A DNA stretch of 64,000 nucleotides from Paenibacillus sp. FSL K6-1330. Lineage in GTDB: Bacteria; Bacillota; Bacilli; Paenibacillales; Paenibacillaceae. Both the position numbers and the translations under genes were made by a program. The DNA is taken from contig NZ_CP150269.1 of assembly GCF_037976825.1 (NCBI RefSeq), positions 1,531,501-1,595,500 of the forward strand, written 5' to 3'. This document shows, piece by piece, positions 1-8,323 of this stretch; the stretch's first letter is position 1; each line of letters opens with the position of its first letter. The notes under the pieces are model-generated. The model was not told where the DNA came from and made no database searches. It worked only from the letters and a program-made list of their open reading frames with translations.

Positions 1-396
1 GAAATCCCTGCTTTTCAGGATGTCAGCGCAAGCGACTGGTATAGTGGCGTCATTGCACAAGCCGTACAGTATGAGCTTCTTCAGGGGTATGAGGACGGCC
101 GTTTTCGGCCAACTCAAGGGATTACGCGCCAAGAGGCCATAGCGGTTATGGCTAGAGTGATGAAACTGGCAGGTATAACAACTACAGTGAATGAGATGGA
201 ATCAACTGGTATCCTTTCATCTTTTCAAGACCTCCAAGAGCTGTCCGCTTGGGCCAAACCGGCTGCTGCCGCGCTTGTGCAGCAAGGAATAGTCCATGGA
301 GCCGACGCAGGGCTTAAGCCGCTGCAGAAGCTGTCCCGCGGCGAGGCGGCCGTCATGCTGCAGCGGTTATTGAAGGCAGCAGAGCTGATCGATTGA
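1..396 (+). CDS. SLH-domain protein, C-terminal part (5' end outside window)
   Basis: The reading frame is open from base 1, so the gene starts upstream of the window; the first ATG inside (148) is internal. The visible 131 residues hold an SLH repeat (FQDVSASDWYSGVIAQAVQY, then LQGYEDGRFRPTQGITRQEA) and a second, more degenerate one (FQDL...WAKPAAAALVQQGIVHG...LSRGEAAVMLQRLL). SLH repeats at a C-terminus usually anchor exported proteins to pyruvylated secondary cell-wall polymer. The catalytic or structural part of the protein is not visible, so its job cannot be named. A rho-independent terminator follows about 50 bases after the stop. Confidence 0.85.
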   Translation, partial: EIPAFQDVSASDWYSGVIAQAVQYELLQGYEDGRFRPTQGITRQEAIAVMARVMKLAGITTTVNEMESTGILSSFQDLQELSAWAKPAAAALVQQGIVHGADAGLKPLQKLSRGEAAVMLQRLLKAAELID

Positions 397-446
397 TTCA
401 GCGGGATTAACTAGGTCGGATCTTAGAACATTTCATATATTTGCAG

Positions 447-466
447 GGGATGCCTTTAGGCATCCC
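447..466 (+). terminator. Terminator of the SLH gene
   Basis: GGGATGCC and GGCATCCC form a perfect 8-bp stem with a TTTA loop, followed by a short T-rich stretch. It ends the transcript of the SLH gene. Confidence 0.75.
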
Positions 467-504
467 TTTCTGCGTGAATGAAAAGGAAAAGTAGCATATA
501 AGCT

Positions 505-640
505 GCCAACAATTTGAAATTAATGCGTTTTCATGCTGATCTCGGCAGAAAACGCTTGCTCAAATGTTGGCAATTTCCGAACATTATCGACATTTTGATA
601 AGGTAATGTTCTGTGATATCGGCAGTTTTCCGCCAAATAT
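505..640. repeat. Two nested or tandem inverted repeats upstream of the nucleoside transporter promoter
   Basis: The stretch between the SLH terminator and the transporter promoter holds GCCAACA...TGTTGGC with inner arms GCGTTTTC...GAAAACGC, then GAACATTA...TAATGTTC. Both lie upstream of the predicted -35 box, so they are more likely operator or DNA-structure sites than a riboswitch in the mRNA. No gene was found between 397 and 757. Confidence 0.5.
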
Positions 641-686
641 TTGCTAAAAAACACATTAAACTACATAAAACGCTAAAATTTTTGTT

Positions 687-715
687 TTGACATCTGCTTG
701 TCTATACCATAGGAT
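687..715 (+). promoter_or_regulatory. Sigma-A-type promoter of the nucleoside ABC operon
   Basis: A perfect -35 TTGACA (687-692) is followed at 17 bp by TAGGAT (710-715). Transcription would start near 722, leaving a short leader with AGGAGG (739-744) before the ATG at 758. Confidence 0.6.
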
Positions 716-757
716 AATAGTATAAAAAGTGCTCACTTAGGAGGATAAGGTCAGGAA

Positions 758-1801
758 ATGAAAAAGACATGGTCAATTCTATTAACACTCGTATTATCCG
801 TTGGATTGCTTGCAGGTTGCGGCAATAGCGATAAGTCTACTGACACTGGTGCAGCTAATGGCGGTTCAGAAGGATCTCAAGATAAGAAACGCATTGCACT
901 TGTTCTCCCTGAGAAGATCGGCGTGAATCCTTTCTTTGCATTGATGGACGAAGGATTGCAGAAGGCTGCTGCCGATTTCAATGTCGAAGTGAAAACGATT
1001 GAATCGACAGACCCGGCCTCGATTGAGCAAAACCTGCGTACGGCGGTTGCTGAAAAATATGATTTGATTATCACATCCACCTTCCAAATGGAAGATGCAT
1101 TGAAGAAGGTTGCACCGGAGAATCCGGACGTGCCTTTTGCCATTATCGATACGGTAGTGGATTTGCCGAATGTCCGCAGCGTCGTATTCCGTGAACATGA
1201 AGCAGCTTACCTGCTTGGTGCAGCAGCTGGATTGGCTACGAAGACCAACAAGGTTGGCAACGTGGTTGCAGACGACATTCCGATTATGCATAAATATATG
1301 ACCGGCTTTGCAGAAGGTGCAAAATCGGTAAACCCTAACGTTGAAATTTTCGTTAACTACGTCGGCGGTTTCACAGATCCGGCTAAAGCGAAGGAACTCG
1401 CACTCCTGCAGAACTCTAAAGGTGCCGATTTCGTTGCAGGCCTTTCCGCTGTTGGTGATTTGGGCGTATTCGAAGCCGCGAAAGAGAAAGGCTTCTATGC
1501 TTCAGGACAAGATACGGATAACACGGGCACGGATCCCGAGCACGTTGTGCTTGCTCAATTGAAAGGTACAGACGCTGTTGTCTACGAAACGGTTAAAGAC
1601 TTTGCAGAAGACAAATACTCATTCGATATTCGTGATTATGGTCTGAAAGAAGGCGGCGTGGGTCTTACTTACGTAACCCATGAGAGCAAAACACCGCTTA
1701 ACCCATTTATTGGACAAGACATCGTAGATCAGCTTAAGGTGATTTCCGACGATATTATCGCCGGAAAGATTAAAGTAACCAACGCATTGGAACAAAATTA
1801 G
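758..1801 (+). CDS. BMP-family nucleoside-binding lipoprotein of an ABC transporter
   Basis: This 347-residue protein has a lipoprotein signal peptide with lipobox LLAGC near residues 18-22, followed by a low-complexity Ser/Gly/Asp linker. The rest is a BMP/PnrA-type periplasmic-binding fold (IALVLPEKIGVNPFFALMDE, GAAAGLATKTNKVGNV, GQDTDNTGTDPE). Such proteins bind purine or pyrimidine nucleosides outside the membrane and hand them to the permeases. It is the first gene of an operon with the same order as Bacillus subtilis nupNOPQ (yufNOPQ, guanosine uptake). An AGGAGG site fixes the start. A hairpin after the stop probably sets its higher expression relative to the membrane parts. The exact nucleoside is inferred. 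Confidence 0.88.
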   Translation: MKKTWSILLTLVLSVGLLAGCGNSDKSTDTGAANGGSEGSQDKKRIALVLPEKIGVNPFFALMDEGLQKAAADFNVEVKTIESTDPASIEQNLRTAVAEKYDLIITSTFQMEDALKKVAPENPDVPFAIIDTVVDLPNVRSVVFREHEAAYLLGAAAGLATKTNKVGNVVADDIPIMHKYMTGFAEGAKSVNPNVEIFVNYVGGFTDPAKAKELALLQNSKGADFVAGLSAVGDLGVFEAAKEKGFYASGQDTDNTGTDPEHVVLAQLKGTDAVVYETVKDFAEDKYSFDIRDYGLKEGGVGLTYVTHESKTPLNPFIGQDIVDQLKVISDDIIAGKIKVTNALEQN

Positions 1802-1811
1802 TTCTCACCTG

Positions 1812-1837
1812 GACCGGCTGCCCATGAGCAGTCGGTC
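1812..1837 (+). terminator. Intra-operon hairpin (partial terminator or mRNA stabiliser)
   Basis: GACCGGCTGC pairs with GCAGTCGGTC (10 bp, one G-T pair), followed by only three T. It lies between the binding-protein gene and the ATPase gene, where such hairpins often raise the level of binding-protein mRNA. Confidence 0.5.
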
Positions 1838-1870
1838 TTTCATTCAGAAGCGAAAGGAAGGCATGACTCG

Positions 1871-3364
1871 ATGCTACTCCAGATGGACAATATTACGAAA
1901 AAGTATGGCGAGTTTAGCGCAAACCGCGGCATTGATTTTTCGCTGCGTGCGGGTGAAGTTCATGCGATCGTCGGGGAGAATGGTGCAGGCAAAACAACGC
2001 TGATGCGGATATTGTACGGGATGGAGCAGCCAACCTCGGGTACGATTCGGCTGAATGGCAAGGAAGTTTCGTTTGCAAGCCCGGAGGGCGCGATTCAGGG
2101 CGGCATCGGTATGGTGCACCAGCACTTCATGCTGTTTCCTACGTTTACAATCGCTGAGAATATCGTGATCGGCAATGAACCGGGATCAGGTGCCAGGTTT
2201 GACCGCAAGCAAGCCGTGAAGATTGTTGAGGGGCTTTGTGATCAATACGGAATGAAGGTGGATCCCCGCGCAATCGTAAGCAGCAGCGCGCCTGGCGTGC
2301 AGCAGCGAGTTGAAATCTTGAAGGTGCTGTATCAGGGCGCCGAAATCATTATATTGGATGAGCCAACTGGCGTGCTGACGCCGCTCGAGGTGCAGGAGCT
2401 CCTGGATGCCATTAAACAGCTCTCCAAACAGGGAAAGAGCTTTATTCTGATAAGTCATAAATTGAACGAGGTTCTTGACGTGGCCGATCGCATCACGGTG
2501 CTCCGTGACGGTGCCGTCACGGGCGTGGTGGAGAAGGGAAATACCGATGCCCATCAGCTTTCCCGTCTCATGGTCGGCCGCGAACTGATAGAACTAGATC
2601 GCAAGCCGATCACGCCGGGTGAGAAGGTGCTGGAAGTATCAGACGTTTCGATCCGCGGAACGAAAGGAAAGCCGGTTCTGGACGAAGTGAATGTTGAAGT
2701 CCGTGCGGGCGAAGTTGTCGGGATTGCCGGTATTTCCGGCAACGGGCAGTCCGAGCTGCTTCAGGTAATTTCCGGTCTGGCTCAGCCGGACAGCGGCCGG
2801 ATTGCCGTTTCGGGCAAGGACGTAACCGGCATGTCGACAAGGGAGATACGGGAGCACGGATTAGCCCATATTCCGGAGGATCGCTATGTATGGGGTGCTA
2901 ATCGAACGGCAACCGTGATGGATACCGGGCTTATGGGGCACCACCGCCGCTTGCAGAAGGGCGGCTTCCTTAATCTGAAGGACATTCGTTCGTTAGTTTC
3001 CGGATGGGTTCAGAAGTTCTCGATCAAGACGGGCTCCCTGGAGACCAGCACGCAATATTTATCCGGCGGCAATCTGCAGAAGCTGATCGTCGCACGGGAA
3101 CTGGAACAGGGAACCCCGTTCCTGATCGCTGCCGAACCGACGCGCGGCGTCGACATCGGAGCCATGGAGACGATCCACGGCGAGCTGCTTAAGCGGCGTG
3201 AAGAGGGGACGGGAATTCTGTTGGTATCCTCGGAATTAACAGAAATTTTGAAGCTGTCCGACCGGGTTCTGGTTATGTTTGAAGGCCGGATCGCGGGCGA
3301 GCTGTCGGCGAAGGAAGCGACAGAAGAGAAGTTGGGACTGCTGATGGCGGGAGGAGCCTTGTAA
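1871..3364 (+). CDS. Nucleoside ABC transporter, double ATP-binding subunit
   Basis: This 497-residue protein carries two ABC ATPase modules. The first has Walker A GENGAGKTT and a Walker B/D-loop IIILDEPTGVLTPLE; its signature region (SSAPGVQQRVEIL) is divergent, as in this family. The second has a relaxed Walker A (GISGNGQSE), signature LSGGNLQK and LIAAEPTRGVDIGA, where Glu replaces the usual first Walker B Asp. This asymmetry is typical of Rbs/Mgl/BMP-type importers, in which only one site is fully catalytic. It energises the two permeases that follow. The gene ends in TAATG, overlapping the first permease start. Confidence 0.88.
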   Translation: MLLQMDNITKKYGEFSANRGIDFSLRAGEVHAIVGENGAGKTTLMRILYGMEQPTSGTIRLNGKEVSFASPEGAIQGGIGMVHQHFMLFPTFTIAENIVIGNEPGSGARFDRKQAVKIVEGLCDQYGMKVDPRAIVSSSAPGVQQRVEILKVLYQGAEIIILDEPTGVLTPLEVQELLDAIKQLSKQGKSFILISHKLNEVLDVADRITVLRDGAVTGVVEKGNTDAHQLSRLMVGRELIELDRKPITPGEKVLEVSDVSIRGTKGKPVLDEVNVEVRAGEVVGIAGISGNGQSELLQVISGLAQPDSGRIAVSGKDVTGMSTREIREHGLAHIPEDRYVWGANRTATVMDTGLMGHHRRLQKGGFLNLKDIRSLVSGWVQKFSIKTGSLETSTQYLSGGNLQKLIVARELEQGTPFLIAAEPTRGVDIGAMETIHGELLKRREEGTGILLVSSELTEILKLSDRVLVMFEGRIAGELSAKEATEEKLGLLMAGGAL

Positions 3365-4431
3365 TGAATAAATGGACAAAATTTACGCTTCCGCTGCTCC
3401 AGCCGATTGCCGCCATCATTGTTGGGCTGCTTGCCGGAGCCATCGCGATCATGATTGCCGGCGGCGATATCCTGCAGACTTACGCGGAGATGTGGAAGGG
3501 TGCCTTCGGCGGCATGTATTTCTTTACGAATACGCTGTCCCGGGCGACCCCGATTATTCTGATTGGTCTGGGCGCGGCGTTTGCATTCCGCGCAGGTTTC
3601 TTTAACCTTGGTGCCGAAGGTCAGATGGTGTTTGGCGCGCTTTCTGCCGCATTGGTCGGATTGTACATGCCGGGCCCGGGCTGGCTGGTGTGTATCGTTG
3701 CCATTCTTGCCGGTGTGATCGCAGGCGGATTATGGTCGGTGATGGCCGGATATTTTGATGCCCGGTTTCGGGTTAACCTGCTGATCTCCACGCTGCTGCT
3801 GAACTATGTGGCCGTGTTGTTTGCGGGTTATCTGGTCGCCTATCCGCTGAAGGACCGCTCGGGTTCAGCTGCGATGGCGCAATCTGAAATGCTCGATAAC
3901 AGCGTCTGGCTGCCGAAGCTAATCTCCGGTATGCCGCTGCATGTAGGCTTTGTGCTCGCGGTGCTGGCCGCGTTGATTATATTTGTACTGTTGAAGCGCT
4001 CCGTGATCGGTTACGAGGTACGGATGCTTGGCGGCAATCCGCTGTTTGCCCTGTTTGGCGGCGTTAAGCGCGGACCGATGATGCTTGGCGCCATGTTCTT
4101 CAGCGGCGGCTTGGCCGGTCTTGGTGGCGCCGTTGAAATTCTGGGCTCTCAGTATCGCTATATTGATGGTGCATTATCTACGGCCGACTATGCCTGGACG
4201 GGCATTATGGCTGCATTGTTGGCAGGATCGCATCCGATCGGCACGCTGATTGCCTCGATCTTTTTGGCCGCGCTGCAGACAGGCGGTATGGGCGTGGAAC
4301 GGAATACGGAAGTGCCGCTTGAGGTAGGAGCGATTATCCAAGCCGTGCTGATTCTGTTTATCTCCGCCCGATTCACTTACAGCTTCCTGAAGCGCAGAAA
4401 GGGGAACAAATCCGATGGAACAGCTGTTTGA
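3364..4431 (+). CDS. Nucleoside ABC transporter permease 1 (BPD_transp_2 type)
   Basis: This is a 355-residue integral membrane protein with about nine hydrophobic segments, including LLAGAIAIMIAGG at the N-terminus. It carries the family signature FRAGFFNLGAEGQMVFGAL found in BMP/branched-chain/ribose-type permeases (NupP-like). It should form half of the transmembrane channel with the next gene product. The start overlaps the ATPase stop (TAATG) and the end overlaps the next gene by 17 bases, so translation of the three genes is probably coupled. Function follows from family and operon context. Confidence 0.87.
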   Translation: MNKWTKFTLPLLQPIAAIIVGLLAGAIAIMIAGGDILQTYAEMWKGAFGGMYFFTNTLSRATPIILIGLGAAFAFRAGFFNLGAEGQMVFGALSAALVGLYMPGPGWLVCIVAILAGVIAGGLWSVMAGYFDARFRVNLLISTLLLNYVAVLFAGYLVAYPLKDRSGSAAMAQSEMLDNSVWLPKLISGMPLHVGFVLAVLAALIIFVLLKRSVIGYEVRMLGGNPLFALFGGVKRGPMMLGAMFFSGGLAGLGGAVEILGSQYRYIDGALSTADYAWTGIMAALLAGSHPIGTLIASIFLAALQTGGMGVERNTEVPLEVGAIIQAVLILFISARFTYSFLKRRKGNKSDGTAV

Positions 4432-5338
4432 TCTTGCCTTAATCAACTCGGCCCTCCGGGTGCTCACTCCGATCTTGCTTGCGGCCCTCGGCGGTGCCCT
4501 GTGTTCGCGCGTCGGACTGTTCAACGTCGGTTTGGAAGGCTTTATGCTGCTTGGGGCTTTTTCCGCCGTGGTGGGGAACCACTTCTTCGGCAACGTCTTT
4601 TATGCGATTTTGTTCGCGATTGTGATCGTTTCGATATTCTCTTTTATATTTGCTTATCTCAGCATCAATCTGCAGGCGAACGTCATCGTGGTCGGTATCG
4701 CGATGAATGCGTTGGCGGCTGGATTGACCACATTTAGTTTACGGGCTATTTTTGATGTAAAAGGTGCATTTTATGACAATACGATGGTTGGGCTGCCGAA
4801 ATGGAACATTCCGATTATCGAGGATATTCCGGTGATCGGTCCGATACTGGCGGGTTTGACGCCGCTTGTCTATCTGTCGTTTTTGATTGCGGGCCTCATG
4901 TGGTATTATTTCTATCGCACGAAGAGCGGCTTCCGGTTCCTGGCTGCCGGTGAGAATCCGCTCGCTGCCAAAAGCGTAGGAATCCGTGTAAGACGGTATC
5001 AGTATGGAGCCGTGCTGGCGAGCGGTGTGTTGTGTGCCCTTGCCGGTGCGCAGCTGTCGCTTGGCCAGGTGACGATGTTTACGGAAGGCATGACGGCTGG
5101 ACGCGGCTTTATTGCGCTCGTAGCTACAATGCTGGGCCAATCGGGTCCGCTTGGAGTAACGGCCGCAAGCCTGCTGTTTGGCTTTATGGATGCGCTCAGC
5201 ATAAGGTTCCAGGGACTGGCGCTGCCTACGCATTTCACGCAGATGCTGCCTTATGTCGTCACGATTCTGGCGATGTTCTTCTTTAAGGACAAAAGCTTCC
5301 AGCAGGATGCACTGAAGCAGGGCTCAAGCTCCAGATAG
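4415..5338 (+). CDS. Nucleoside ABC transporter permease 2
   Basis: This 307-residue membrane protein pairs with permease 1. It has the signature SRVGLFNVGLEGFMLLGAFSA near residue 30 and about eight to nine hydrophobic segments, corresponding to NupQ-type subunits. It starts inside the end of permease 1 (17-base overlap). About 90 bases without a clear terminator separate it from the molybdopterin oxidoreductase gene, so read-through is likely. Confidence 0.87.
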   Translation: MEQLFDLALINSALRVLTPILLAALGGALCSRVGLFNVGLEGFMLLGAFSAVVGNHFFGNVFYAILFAIVIVSIFSFIFAYLSINLQANVIVVGIAMNALAAGLTTFSLRAIFDVKGAFYDNTMVGLPKWNIPIIEDIPVIGPILAGLTPLVYLSFLIAGLMWYYFYRTKSGFRFLAAGENPLAAKSVGIRVRRYQYGAVLASGVLCALAGAQLSLGQVTMFTEGMTAGRGFIALVATMLGQSGPLGVTAASLLFGFMDALSIRFQGLALPTHFTQMLPYVVTILAMFFFKDKSFQQDALKQGSSSR

Positions 5339-5430
5339 GTGCGCATGCTGCGCCGTGACAACAAGAGAATTCGCCATCTTAGACGATCAGCGGATGCGAA
5401 AGCCGACAAAGCGTAAAGGAGATGAACTTG

Positions 5431-6105
5431 GTGCACAAAAAAGCAGAGCGATTGAAAAAAATGAAGCCGGTGGCGGTGGGCAACCTGACCGAGGAGCAGC
5501 GTGCCAAGCTGCCGCCGGGGCAGACGCTGACCGAGAAATTCCCTATTTTGCACGAAGGGGAGGTTCCTCATTACGACATGTCGGAGTGGACGCTCAAGGT
5601 ATTCGGCGAAGTCGAAGAGGAGCGGACGTTTTCTTATGAAGATATCATGGGGCTGCCAACGGTGACCGTGAATACCGATATTCACTGTGTCACCCGCTGG
5701 TCCAAATTCGATACGGTTTGGGAGGGAGTCCTGTTCCGGGATTTCCTGGCGGGGCTGAAGATCAAGCCGGATGCCAAATACGTCATGTTTCATGCCGATC
5801 CGGATTATGATACGAATGTACCTATCGAGGATCTGCTCAAGGACGATGTGCTGCTGGCCTATCGCTTTAACGGCGAGCCGCTGACGGACAAGCATGGCTG
5901 GCCGCTGCGCACGGTTGTGCCGCATCGCTACTTCTGGAAGAGCGCCAAATGGCTGCGCGGCATTGAGTTTATGAAGGAAGACCGCCCAGGCTTCTGGGAA
6001 CGCAACGGTTTCCACAATGAAGCGGACCCGTTCAAGGAAGAACGGTTTAGCGGCGAGGCACTGGATATACCTGAAGACGAATGGACACATAAGGAGTTTG
6101 ACTAA
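5431..6105 (+). CDS. Sulfite-oxidase-like molybdopterin oxidoreductase (YuiH-like)
   Basis: This 224-residue single-domain protein belongs to the oxidoreductase molybdopterin-binding family. The motif TDIHCVTRWSKFDTVWEGV holds the Cys expected to ligate molybdenum, and the C-terminal part (HGWPLRTVVPHRYFWKSAKW) is typical of the compact YuiH-like group. GTG at 5431 is preferred as start because AAAGGAG (5415-5421) lies 9 bases before it; the ATG at 5422 directly abuts that site. The protein lacks a signal peptide and the heme and dimerisation domains of true sulfite oxidases. Its substrate is unknown. It lies between nucleoside uptake and phosphorolysis genes and is followed one base later by the phosphorylase. 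Confidence 0.82.
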   Translation: MHKKAERLKKMKPVAVGNLTEEQRAKLPPGQTLTEKFPILHEGEVPHYDMSEWTLKVFGEVEEERTFSYEDIMGLPTVTVNTDIHCVTRWSKFDTVWEGVLFRDFLAGLKIKPDAKYVMFHADPDYDTNVPIEDLLKDDVLLAYRFNGEPLTDKHGWPLRTVVPHRYFWKSAKWLRGIEFMKEDRPGFWERNGFHNEADPFKEERFSGEALDIPEDEWTHKEFD

Positions 6106-6106
6106 T

Positions 6107-6838
6107 ATGTTGATGCCTATTTTGCAAGTGAACTCAGAGGATATACCTGAATTTGTGATTGTCTGCGGCGATCCGAAGCGTGCGGAGACCATTTCCCGCA
6201 AGCTTACAAACGCGCGCGAACTCGCGTTCAGCCGGGAATACCGCACCTTCGTGGGGACGTATGAAGGCGTCGAGCTTGCGGTAACCAGCCACGGCGTTGG
6301 TTGTCCGGGAGCTGCGGTTTGTTTCGAGGAGCTGATCCGCGCGGGGGCGAAGACCCTGATTCGCGTGGGCACGGCCGGATCGTATCGGGCGGATACCCCT
6401 GCGGGAAGCCTTGTTGTCAGCACGGCGGCGATCCGTACGGATGGCCTGACGAAACAGCTGGTGCCAGACGGCTTTCCGGCAGTTGCGGACAGCCAGGTAG
6501 CGGAAGCGCTGTACGAATCCGCCCTTGCGATCGGTGAGGGCGTGGTGCGTAAGGGGATTACTGTAACCCTGGACGTGTTCTTTAACGGCGTTGAAGAAGT
6601 ACCGCACCAAAAGTACAAAGCAGCGGGAGCGCTTGGCGTAGAGATGGAAATTGCGGCGCTGTACGTCGTTGCGTCGATCCGCGGCGTTCGCGCCGGTGCG
6701 ATTGTAGCAATGGACGGCTTTGCCGACGCTGATCTCGCGGCCGAGTACGACCCGAACACGAATGTGGTCGCCGACGCGGTGGAACGCGAGATTAACACGG
6801 CCTTGCAGGCTGTGGTGAAACTGGCGAAGCAGGGTTAG
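6107..6838 (+). CDS. Nucleoside phosphorylase (uridine/purine phosphorylase family)
   Basis: This 243-residue protein belongs to the PNP/UDP family 1 fold. It has the phosphate-binding segment VCGDPKRAETI, the core SHGVGCPGAAVCFEEL and IRVGTAGSYR, and the ribose-binding region VEMEIAALYVVAS. It should split imported nucleosides into base and (deoxy)ribose-1-phosphate in the cytoplasm. ATG 6107 follows the previous stop by one base, with AAGGAG (6091-6096) at suitable spacing, so the open frame upstream to 6017 is not coding. Being in the nucleoside importer operon fits salvage. Which base it prefers cannot be read from the sequence, though the motif set leans towards uridine phosphorylase. 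Confidence 0.85.
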   Translation: MLMPILQVNSEDIPEFVIVCGDPKRAETISRKLTNARELAFSREYRTFVGTYEGVELAVTSHGVGCPGAAVCFEELIRAGAKTLIRVGTAGSYRADTPAGSLVVSTAAIRTDGLTKQLVPDGFPAVADSQVAEALYESALAIGEGVVRKGITVTLDVFFNGVEEVPHQKYKAAGALGVEMEIAALYVVASIRGVRAGAIVAMDGFADADLAAEYDPNTNVVADAVEREINTALQAVVKLAKQG

Positions 6839-6850
6839 TAAGGGCAAGCA

Positions 6851-6894
6851 AGCCGGATTACCTGAGAGCAAGCTGCAGGAAATCCGGCTTTTTT
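6851..6894 (+). terminator. Terminator of the nucleoside operon
   Basis: AGCCGGATT pairs with AATCCGGCT around an inner CCTG/CAGG stem and is followed by a run of six T. This closes the operon that starts at 758. Confidence 0.88.
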
Positions 6895-6962
6895 GTTTTG
6901 AGTATGATGAATCTGGGGGGAGCATTAGAGATTTGCAGCAGCAACTCCAGCAGTACCTATCG

Positions 6963-7433
6963 TTACCGCTTTGGCGGCTGGACCGTGAAGAAGGGAACCT
7001 TTTCGATTCCGACAGCCCGCACGTAAGTGAATAATTGCCCTTTATGGTGGATTTCGTGATCGACCATGTTGCCCAGCCACACTTTTCCTGGGACAACGAA
7101 CCCGTTAAAGTCCAGCGGCTGCTCCAGCAGGAAGTCGGACAATTCATTAAAAACCGCCGTAGACGATTCGGTCGAAGCCTGCACGATATTTCGAATGTCA
7201 TCGATGGTTTCGTACTTGGTGGAAATCGAAGGCGGAGAGAACGAGCCTTTTGCAATGGAGCGCAGGAACATATCCGAGGACGCCGCAATATGAACAGCTA
7301 ATGCACCCAAGGTATAGGCGTTCTCCCACGGTTTATAATCCAAATGCTCGCTCTTTACGTCCTGCAGCAGTTGCAACAAGACCGTACGGTGTCTATGCCA
7401 TCGTTCGAATTGCTGTTGACCTTCATGACTCAT
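6963..7433 (-). CDS. DinB-family metal-dependent protein
   Basis: This 156-residue protein has the four-helix DinB fold. Candidate metal-binding histidines lie in the early helix (LAVHIAASSD) and in the C-terminal motif VDHEIHHKGQLFTYVR. DinB/YfiT-like proteins include thiol-dependent transferases, but most are uncharacterised. The start has a good upstream GGAGGAAG site on the minus strand (near 7440). The gene is convergent with the nucleoside operon and divergent from the TetR gene. No specific substrate can be given. Confidence 0.78.
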   Translation of the reverse strand: MSHEGQQQFERWHRHRTVLLQLLQDVKSEHLDYKPWENAYTLGALAVHIAASSDMFLRSIAKGSFSPPSISTKYETIDDIRNIVQASTESSTAVFNELSDFLLEQPLDFNGFVVPGKVWLGNMVDHEIHHKGQLFTYVRAVGIEKVPFFTVQPPKR

Positions 7434-7586
7434 GATTCTTCCTCCTTGATCGATTGCAGAATAAAGTGTTTAAATATACGCCCGCCTTATACACGGTTCA
7501 TAAAACAGTTCGATAAGTAATAGCGGATTCCTTCCCGATCGCAAGTTATAGCCAGATGTTGTATTTGATCATTTTGGAAAAAGCAG

Positions 7587-7645
7587 TTGCAAAAAGAAAG
7601 GAGGCCGTATATACTAAGTTCAATTAGTGATTGGTCAATCAATAA
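7587..7645 (+). promoter_or_regulatory. Promoter and TetR-type operator upstream of the TetR gene
   Basis: TTGCAA (7587-7592) and TATACT (7610-7615) are spaced by 17 bp. Just downstream of the expected start lies TTGGTCAATCAATAA (7631-7645), first of three copies of one operator-like sequence in the window (also 8285-8299 and 9359-9373). Half-sites TTGGT/ATCAA flank a CA centre. The position suggests autorepression. Confidence 0.6.
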
Positions 7646-7677
7646 TAAAACGATATGAGTGAAGGAGGGTGGTAGAA

Positions 7678-8196
7678 ATGGCTAGAGCGTCAACCTCTGC
7701 GAATCGGCGGAATGATATCGTGGCGGCAGCCATCGAAGTGTTTGCAGAGATCGGATATTATCGCGCGACCACGGCTCAAGTTGCCGAACGGGCAGCGATA
7801 TCCCAGCCTTACGTCTACCGGTTCTTTACCAAGGAGTCACTGCTCGTGGAATCGCTGGCTGTTTCCTGGGAGCGCATCGTGAAGGCATTTCAAGCGGTGA
7901 TCGAATCCGCTTCTCCAGAGAATCTGGAGTTGGGTTTGATTCAGGCCTACGAAGGGATTGTGCAGTCGCATCGCAGTGAGATCCTGCTCCAGATGCAGGC
8001 ACAGACGATTCAGGAAGCGCCGATCCGCGAAGCGATGCAGCAGGGAATGAATGAGGTGAAGGATCTCGTGGAGAATGCCTTTGTGCGGGCGGGGTTTGAG
8101 GATGCCGATAAGAAAACCTCCGATTTTCTGGCCCGGGGCATGCTGTGCAATGTAGCCATGGCGATGGATATGCCGAATATGATGCCTATAAGATAG
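7678..8196 (+). CDS. TetR-family transcriptional regulator
   Basis: This 172-residue protein has the TetR DNA-binding helix-turn-helix (RNDIVAAAIEVFAEIGY, TTAQVAERAAISQPYVYRFF) and a helical ligand-binding C-terminus. ATG 7678 is chosen because AAGGAGG (7662-7668) is 9 bases upstream; the in-frame GTG at 7669 abuts that site. It is slightly shorter than most TetR proteins. It probably controls itself and the epimerase gene downstream, because the same operator-like box precedes both. Ligand unknown. Confidence 0.85.
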   Translation: MARASTSANRRNDIVAAAIEVFAEIGYYRATTAQVAERAAISQPYVYRFFTKESLLVESLAVSWERIVKAFQAVIESASPENLELGLIQAYEGIVQSHRSEILLQMQAQTIQEAPIREAMQQGMNEVKDLVENAFVRAGFEDADKKTSDFLARGMLCNVAMAMDMPNMMPIR

Positions 8197-8284
8197 ATCA
8201 TGTCCAGGCGCGTTTTGTGCCACACCGCGTACCGCATGGGTAGTGCGCGGTGGAAGAAGGGCATTTTTTTAAAAGAAATTGTAA

Positions 8285-8299
8285 TTGATCAATCAATAA
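8285..8299 (+). promoter_or_regulatory. TetR-type operator, copy 2
   Basis: TTGATCAATCAATAA, with half-sites TTGAT and ATCAA around CA, lies 25 bases before the epimerase start. It is followed by CGATATGAG, which also follows copy 1 after a short gap. It probably places the epimerase gene under the neighbouring TetR protein. Confidence 0.6.
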
Positions 8300-8323
8300 C
8301 GATATGAGATAAGGGAGAGATTG

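Noticed and set aside
480..757. A purine riboswitch before the nucleoside transporter
   Set aside because: The conserved purine-aptamer loops are absent, and the hairpins lie upstream of the predicted promoter, so they would not be in the mRNA.
5251..6798. A long minus-strand open frame of more than 500 codons
   Set aside because: It is antisense to the molybdopterin oxidoreductase and phosphorylase genes, which have clear family motifs. Its own translation is low-complexity and shows no motif.
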